From Taeniopygia guttata (Eukaryota > Chordata > Aves > Passeriformes > Estrildidae), in contig NC_133030.1 of assembly GCF_048771995.1 (NCBI RefSeq), positions 64,057,501 to 64,121,500 of the forward strand: a stretch of 64,000 bases of DNA, given 5' to 3'. The position numbers were made by a program, and so were the translations under genes. The notes under the pieces are model-generated. The model was not told the DNA's origin, did not search any database, and saw only the letters and a program-made list of their open reading frames with translations. Positions 58,001-64,000 of this stretch are shown here, in pieces; position 1 is the stretch's first letter; each line of letters begins with the position of its first letter.

Positions 58001-58285
58001 TTCCCAATTCCCAATCTCCCACCCATCCCTGCCCTCTGGCAGTGGGAGCCATTCCCTGGTTCTGTCCCTCCATCCCTTGTCCCCAGTCCCTCTCCAGCTC
58101 TCCTGGAGCCCCTCCAGGCCCTGCAAGGGGCTCTGAGCTCTCCCTGGAGCTTCTCCTCTCCAGGGGAACATTCCCAGCTCTCCAGCCTGGCTCCAGCCCT
58201 GCAGCAGCTCCGTGGGTTCCTCTGGACTCTCTCCAGCAGCTCCATGTCCTTTTGATGCCAGTTTCTCCAGAGCTCAATTCCACTG
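57850..58285. mobile_element. Mosaic of CR1 LINE pieces
   Basis: 57850-57900 is sense CR1 (GGATTGTTCAGCCTGGAGAA). 57901-58250 is antisense (CAACCTGGCCTTGGGCACTG, GGATCCAGGGGCAGCCACAG, CTCTCCAGCTCTCCTGGAGC, CTTCTCCTCTCCAGGGGAAC). The last part recurs in sense at 29080-29190 and 62415-62660. Confidence 0.7.
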
Positions 58286-59008
58286 CTGGATCTGCTGGGT
58301 GTCACTGCTGGATCCTGCTGGGTGTCACTGCTGGGTGTCACTGCTGGTGTCACTGCTGGGTGTCACTGCTGGATCTGCTGGGTGTCACTGCTGGGTGTCA
58401 CTGCTGGGTGTCACTGCTGGGTGTCACTGCTGGATCTGCTGGATGTCACTGCTGGGTGTCACTGCTGGATCTGCTGGGTGTCACTGCTGGGTGTCACTGC
58501 TGGGTGTCACTGTTGGATCTGCTGGGTGTCACTGCTGGGTGCCACTGCTGGGTGTCACTGCTGGATCTGCTGGGTGTCACTGCTGGGTGTCACTGCTGGG
58601 TGTCACTGCTGGGTGTCACTGCTGGATCTGCTGGGTGTCACTGCTGGGTGTCACTGTTGGATCCTGCTGGGTGTCACTGCTGGATGTCACTGCTGGGTGT
58701 CACTGCTGGATGTCACTGCTGGGTGTCACTGCTGGGTGTCACTGTTGGATTCTGCTGGGTGTCACTGCTGGGTGTCACTGCTGGGTGTCACTGCTGGGTG
58801 TCACTGCTGGATGTCACTGTTGGATCTGCTGGGTGTCACTGCTGTCTGTCACTGCTGGGTGTCACTGCTGGGTGTCACTGCTGGATCCCACTGGGTGTCA
58901 CTGCTGGATCCCGCTGGGTGTCACTGCTGCGTGTCACTGCTGGGTGTCACTGCTGGGTGTCACTGCTGGGTGTCACTGCTGGGTGTCACTATTGGTTGTC
59001 ACTGCTGG
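58286..59008. repeat. 15-bp minisatellite (GGTGTCACTGCTGGG)n, about 48 copies
   Basis: The unit varies with GGATC, GTTGG and TGGAT forms that recur in a higher-order pattern (roughly every three to five units). A 465-codon open frame reading CHCWVSLLG is an artefact of the 15-bp period. Confidence 0.96.
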
Positions 59009-59064
59009 AACTCCAGCTCCCCTGGCTGCTCTGAACCCCCGAACCCCTGCCCAAGAGTCACTCC

Positions 59065-59470
59065 CGGAATTCCAGAGTCACTGAGGCTGGAAAAGCCCTC
59101 CCAGCCCATCCAGTCCCAGCTGTGCCTGATCCCCACCTTGTCCCCAGCCCAGAGCTCTCAGTGCCACCTCCAGGAATTCCTTGGGCACCTCCAGGGATGG
59201 GCACTCCAAAGCTCCCTGGGCAGTGCCAAGGCCTGAGCTCCCTTTCCATGGGGAAATTCCTGCTGCTGTGGGTTCCATGACTCCAAGCAATGCTGTGCTT
59301 GGGCACGTCTCCCTTGGGTCCATGGGCACAGCTGGCAGGTACCCCATCATGCAATCATGGAATCCTTTAGGTTGGAAAAGCCCTCTGAGATTGAGTCAAC
59401 CCTTCCCCAGCTCTGCTGAGGCCACACTGACCCCTGTCCCCAAGTGCCACATCCACAGGGCTTCAAATCC
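59065..59470 (-). mobile_element. CR1 LINE fragments
   Basis: 59065-59270 is antisense CR1 of the subfamily at 7858 and 9070 (CCAGAGTCACTGAGGCTGGA, CCAGGGATGGGCACTCCAAA, CCATGGGGAAATTCCTGCTG). 59350-59470 is a second antisense piece (CAATCATGGAATCCTTTAGG, CCCCAAGTGCCACATCCACA). Confidence 0.75.
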
Positions 59471-60227
59471 ATCCTGTGCTCATTGGGGTTATCCCATCCC
59501 AGCAGCATTTTAACCCAGCACAGGGACAGCAGCTGCTGCCCTGAGCCCCATGGACAGCAGAAACACAAACTGTGTCTGTATGGCAAAGGTGCTGCAGCAG
59601 CACACACACAGCACCCATTTTAGAGTCTGGGAAAAGCCAATATTATAACGTGTAATACTTCCCAGGGATATCACATTTTATCTGCATTCACATTGCTGCA
59701 GATAAACCCAGCCCAGCTGCTTTAATTCAAAGTGACAGAGCTTATCGCACTGTGTCATCCCGAATTTCCAGCAGCAGGAGGAGAAAGAGAGGAGGAAAAA
59801 GGGGGGAGAAAAGCATTTTAATACTGCCTGGAGATGCTGGAGATGAGCGGTGACATGAGGGGAATTTGGGACACATGGAACCAGCGCCGGGTCTGCTCCG
59901 TGTCAGCCTCACTGTGACAGCAGCTCTGGGGAAGGCTCTGGGGGTGTCTGGGGTTGAAAGATTTACCCGGGGGTGTGTCAGAGCTGGGGCAGCTCTCTGC
60001 TGCTCTTTGGGCAGTTTCTTTATCTCTGCCACAGCCAATTCTCCCTCCTGGAGATCTCTATTGTTCATGGGCCATTAATTATTAATTATCTTCTGTCCAT
60101 GGCCACTGAGTGTCCCTGCATGGCTGAGAAAATTCCATCATCCATGGGGAGATGCTCTGCCCAGGGGAGGAGCCAAACATTCCTACCTGGATACAGTCTG
60201 ACCTGGGAACAGCACAGCAGCCTTTGC

Positions 60228-60556
60228 CCCCTGCATTCCCAGAGGAGCAGCTTTCTTCCACTGCATTCCCAGAGGAGCAGCTTTCTTCCCACTGCATTCC
60301 CAGAGGAGCAGCTTTCTTCCCACTGCATTCCCAGAGGAGCAGCTTTCTTCCCACTGCATTCCCAGAGGAGCAGCTTTCTTCCCACTGCATTCCCAGAGGA
60401 GCAGCTTTCTTCCCACTGCATTCCCAGAGGAGCAGCTTTCTTCCCACTGCATTCCCAGAGGAGCAGCTTTCTTCCCCACTGCATTCCCAGAGGAGCAGCT
60501 TTCTTCCCACTGCATTCCCAGAGGAGCAGCTTTCTTCCCACTGCATTCCCAGAGGA
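60228..60556. repeat. 32-bp minisatellite, about 10 copies
   Basis: The unit is CTGCATTCCCAGAGGAGCAG then CTTTCTTCCCAC. Copies are almost identical, which suggests recent amplification or homogenisation. Overlapping open frames on both strands are artefacts. Confidence 0.96.
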
Positions 60557-61139
60557 GCCCAGGCCCATCTCCCCCAGCCCTGGAGCTCCAGAGGAAAACT
60601 CCCCCCTTGTGCAGGATCCTGCTCCAGCAGAAGCACAGCTGGCACTGCAGGAGGGCTGAGCCACCCTGGGATGGGGCTGCTGCCACCTCCCTGACCCACA
60701 GCCTGCCAGGGCTGCTCTGACTCTGGCAGGGTTGGTTTTGTATTACTGTATTTTATTTTTAAATTTTCTTTTAATTTTTAAATTTTGTCCCAATAAAGGT
60801 CTGTTATTCCTTTTCCCATATCTTTGACTGAGAGCCCCTTAATTTCAAAATGACAATAATTCACAAGGAGGGGGTTTGCATTTTCCATTTCAGGGGAGGC
60901 TCCTGCCTTCCTCAGCAGACCCCTGGCTGTTCAAACCCAGAGAGGGATGCTGGGGATGGGGGCAGGGGGAATTCCAAGGGCTGTGGGGGTGCCAGGGCAG
61001 TGCCCAGAGCTGTGGGGTCCCTGGGGAATGACAGCGAGGGGAGCAGGTAGGACTGAGCTCGGCATCCTTTGCAACCTGGGGACATCCCTGGGAGGGAGCT
61101 GGGGGGGTCTGCAGAGCACCAGAGCAGCTCTGGGACAGC

Positions 61140-61932
61140 CCTGGGGCATGGACAGGGTGTGGGATTGTATGGGATTTACCCTGGGCATGGACAGGGTGTG
61201 GGATTGTATGGGATTTACCCTGGGCATGGACACACTGTGGGATTGTATGGGATTTACCCTGGGCATGGACACACTGTGGGATTGTATGGGATTCACCCTG
61301 GGCATGGACAGGGTGTGGGATTGTATGGGATTTACTCTGGTCACGGACAGGGTGTGGGATTGTATGGGATTTACCCTGGGCATGGACAGGGTGTGGGATT
61401 CCATGGGATTTACCCTGGGCATGGACAGGGTGTGGGATTCCATGGGATTTACCCTGGGCATGGACACACTGTGGGATTGTATGGGGTTTACCCTGGGCAC
61501 GGAGAGGGTGTGGGATTGTATGGGATTTACCCTGGGCATGGACAGGGTGTGGAATTCCAAGGGATTTACCCTGGGCATGGACACACTGTGGGATTGTATG
61601 GGATTTACCCTGGGCATGGACAGGGTGTGGGATTGTATGGGATTTACCCTGGGCATGAACACACTGTGGGATTGTATGGGATTTACCCTGGGCATGGACA
61701 CACTGTGGGATTGTATGGGATTTACCCTGGGCACGGACAGGGTGTGGGATTGTATGGGATTTGCCCTGGGCATGGACAGGGTGTGGGATTGTATGGGATT
61801 TACTCTGGGCATGGACAGGGTGTGGGATTGTATGGGATTTACCCTGGGCATGGACAGGGTGTGGAATTCCATGGGATTTACTCTGGGCATGGACAGGGTG
61901 TGGGATTGTATGGGATTTACCCTGGGATGTTC
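61140..61932. repeat. 39-bp minisatellite, about 20 copies
   Basis: The unit is CTGGGCATGGACAGGGTGTG then GGATTGTATGGGATTTACC. It varies between ACAGGGTGT and ACACACTGT and between TTGTATGG and TTCCATGG. Because 39 is a multiple of three, all frames stay open (up to 441 codons), but no gene is implied. Confidence 0.96.
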
Positions 61933-62414
61933 CAGGAGGAACCAAAGGGATGGGAAAGGGGGATTTGGGATGGGGACATGGCAGGGGACAGAATGGGGAC
62001 AGAGGTGGCCCGTGGGTGACTTGGCCTGTCCATGGGATGGTCTGGGGCTGGATGAGGTGACAGAAACCAGGGTCAGGGATAATCCCTCTCTTGGAATGAG
62101 AGAGGAGCATTTCCCCCCCTGAATCAGCCTCAGTGAGGATTTGATGATAGAAAAATTCTTTTATTCTGCAGAATGAAAAGACATAAATAGCCTTATTTGA
62201 GAAACCTGCTTTCAAAATTACTTTTTAATTATTAAATTTAATTAGTAAAGGTCATACTTTTTAATTGCTCAAAAGGAAAGAGCTTCACTCGACAAAGAAC
62301 CCAGTTGAAGCGGGGAGTTTTTGAGAGGAAGATGGTGCTTAGAAAATAAGTTTTTTCCTCTTTCCATAAAAGTATAAAAGTCCAAATGAAAACTTTCATC
62401 ACCTCCCTCCTCCA

Positions 62415-62660
62415 GAGAGGCCACGGAGCTACTCCAGGGCTGGAGCCAGGCTGGGAGAGCTGGGAATGCTCCCCTGGAGAGGAGAAGGATCCAGGGAGAG
62501 CTCAGAGCCCCTGGCAGGGCCTGGAGGGGCTCCAGGAGAGCTGGAGAGGGACTGGGGACAAGGGATGGAGGGACAGGACCCAGGGAATGGCTCCCACTGC
62601 CAGAGGGCAGGGATGGGTGGGAGATTGGGAATTGGGAATTCCTGGCTGGGCTGAGCTGAA
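62415..62660 (+). mobile_element. CR1 LINE fragment
   Basis: Sense CR1 with GGAGCCAGGCTGGGAGAGCT, CCCTGGAGAGGAGAAGGATC, then GGGACTGGGGACAAGGGATG and GGGAATTCCTGGCTGGGCTG. It resembles 29080-29190 (sense) and 58000-58230 (antisense). Confidence 0.72.
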
Positions 62661-62937
62661 ATGTAAATGTTGGGATGAGCAGAGAATTCCCAGCAGAGCC
62701 CTGGTAGGATCTGGGATGTTTCCCTCCAACCTCTGGGCGAACACAAGGAATTAAACATAAAAATGTCTGGTGCTGGAGCAAAAAAGGGATTTTCCTGACA
62801 CGTAAGGACTCACTACAAGATGTTTTCATGCCAGAGGAAGATAAAACAAATCCTTCAGATCCCCCTGGCATCATTTTGCTGCTGGTTTATAAAGGATGCA
62901 GCCGTGGTGAAGTGGGAGAGGTCTGGGACGGGAGAGG

Positions 62938-63248
62938 GGATGGGATGGGATGGGATGGGATGGGATGGGATGGGATGGGATGGGATGGGATGGGATGGGA
63001 TGGGATGGGATGGGATGGGATGGGATGGGATGGGATGGGATGCGATGGGATGCGATGGGATGCGATGGGATGCGATGGGATGCGATGGGATGCGATGGGA
63101 TGCGATGGGATGGGATCAATGGGATGGGATCAATGGGATGGGATGCGATGGGATGGGATGCGATGGGATGCGATGGGATGGGATCAATGGGATGGGATCA
63201 ATGGGATGGGATCAATGGGATGGGATCAATGGGATGGGATGGGATGGC
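62938..63248. repeat. Compound pentanucleotide array (GGGAT)n with GATGC and CAAT variants
   Basis: The array begins with about 21 pure GGGAT units. A 10-bp GGGATGCGAT run and then GGGATGGGATCAAT units follow. The ordered blocks show stepwise evolution of the unit. No gene is implied. Confidence 0.97.
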
Positions 63249-63845
63249 AGTAGAGGAGGGGTGAGAATCCATTGGGCACCCTCCCCTCGGCCATGCAGGG
63301 CCTGTCCCCTCTGCCAGGGCAGCCTCAGCAGCGCTCTGGCCTCGCCCCGCGGGGGGATTTGGGGGGGGATTTGGGCAGCCCTGGGCCGAGCCGAGGGTTC
63401 CGTGTCCGGGAGGGTCCGTGGGCAGCCCCCGGCCCCGCTGTGCTGTTTGCTCGCCGCTGGCACCGCCACGGGCTCAAAGCCACTCGGACAGAAGGATCTG
63501 AGGCTCGGAAGGGATCTTACATGCATCCCTGCGACATTTGACATGCTAATCTTATGGAAATAGATAATTACAAATGCTGTTTCTGTAGGCTTAGCGCACT
63601 GTCGTAAGGTCACTGCTGAGGGATAAAAGCTGCTGAGATCGTGCTGAATAAAAATGACCGAGCCCGGATTTCGGCTCGGGGCAGGGCTGCGGGTGAGGGA
63701 ATCCCGCAGAGCGCTTGGAGCAGCCCCCAGGGAGGGGCGGGGGGCTCCCAACGCACCCCCGGGACCCAGAGGGGTCTGGGGATTACCCTGAGGAGCGCCT
63801 CGGGCTGGGCCTGCTCACCTGCAGAGTCCTGTGCCCGCTGGGACC

Positions 63846-64000
63846 TGCGGGATGGGTGCGGGATGGGTGAGGGATGGATATGGGATGGGTGCGGGATGGG
63901 TGAGGGATGGGTGAGGGATGGGTGCGGGATGGGTGAGGGATGGGTGAGGGATGGGTGAGGGATGGGTGAGGGATGGGTGAGGGATGGGTGAGGGATGGGT
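63846..64000. repeat. 10-bp minisatellite (GGGATGGGTG A/C)n running off the right edge
   Basis: GGGTGAGGGAT and GGGTGCGGGAT units repeat to the last base of the window, so the true length is unknown. Confidence 0.93.

Noticed and set aside
57637-59034. Open frame of 465 codons (and overlapping ones) on the plus strand
   Set aside because: It is the 15-bp minisatellite read as CHCWVSLLG repeats; no domain, start context or splice structure supports a gene.
60890-62215. Open frames of 391-441 codons on both strands
   Set aside because: The 39-bp repeat length is a multiple of three and keeps all frames open (GKSHTIPHPVHAQ and the like); no family resemblance.

Overview
The window is vertebrate genomic DNA, almost certainly from a bird and probably a passerine. 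Three intron-containing genes lie in the order and orientation PRPF39 (-), TOGARAM1 (-), KLHL28 (+). To my knowledge this is the block found on human 14q21, where TOGARAM1 and KLHL28 are also head to head. The interspersed repeats are mostly CR1-type LINE fragments, and there are pieces of endogenous retrovirus. Nothing prokaryotic is present.

Layout. 1-5306 holds the N-terminal half of PRPF39 (six coding exons; the rest lies beyond the left edge). Its 5' non-coding exon is in a CpG island at about 8.06-8.64 kb. 8.65-10.3 kb is intergenic and filled by two tandem arrays and a CR1 copy. 10.3-43.0 kb is TOGARAM1: 21 coding exons whose phases all agree, predicting 1,717 residues. 43.0-43.43 kb is a GC-rich promoter shared by TOGARAM1 and KLHL28. 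43.2-54.8 kb is KLHL28: four coding exons predicting 571 residues, the same length as I recall for the human protein, followed by a poly(A) signal. 54.8-64.0 kb has no gene I can support; it holds CR1 fragments and five large tandem arrays. All exon limits were read by eye from GT/AG signals, reading phase and recalled homology, so a 1-base slip is possible.

Roles. PRPF39 is a U1 snRNP-associated splicing factor, TOGARAM1 is a TOG-domain regulator of ciliary microtubules, and KLHL28 is a BTB-Kelch adaptor for cullin-3. They form a conserved neighbourhood rather than a known pathway.

The most unusual property is the number of tandem arrays (more than 18) and where they sit. In at least five introns the repeated unit includes a real exon edge or abuts a real splice site, so the locus carries rows of splice-site copies. 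The clearest are about 15 copies of the acceptor of the last TOGARAM1 exon, and about 15 units derived from a KLHL28 donor. Two further arrays are inside TOGARAM1 coding exons. TOGARAM1 exon 1 also appears to lack the first TOG domain, with repeats in its place. Finally, a ~300-bp, ~97% identical inverted duplication stands almost symmetrically on either side of the shared promoter, one arm in intron 1 of each gene.
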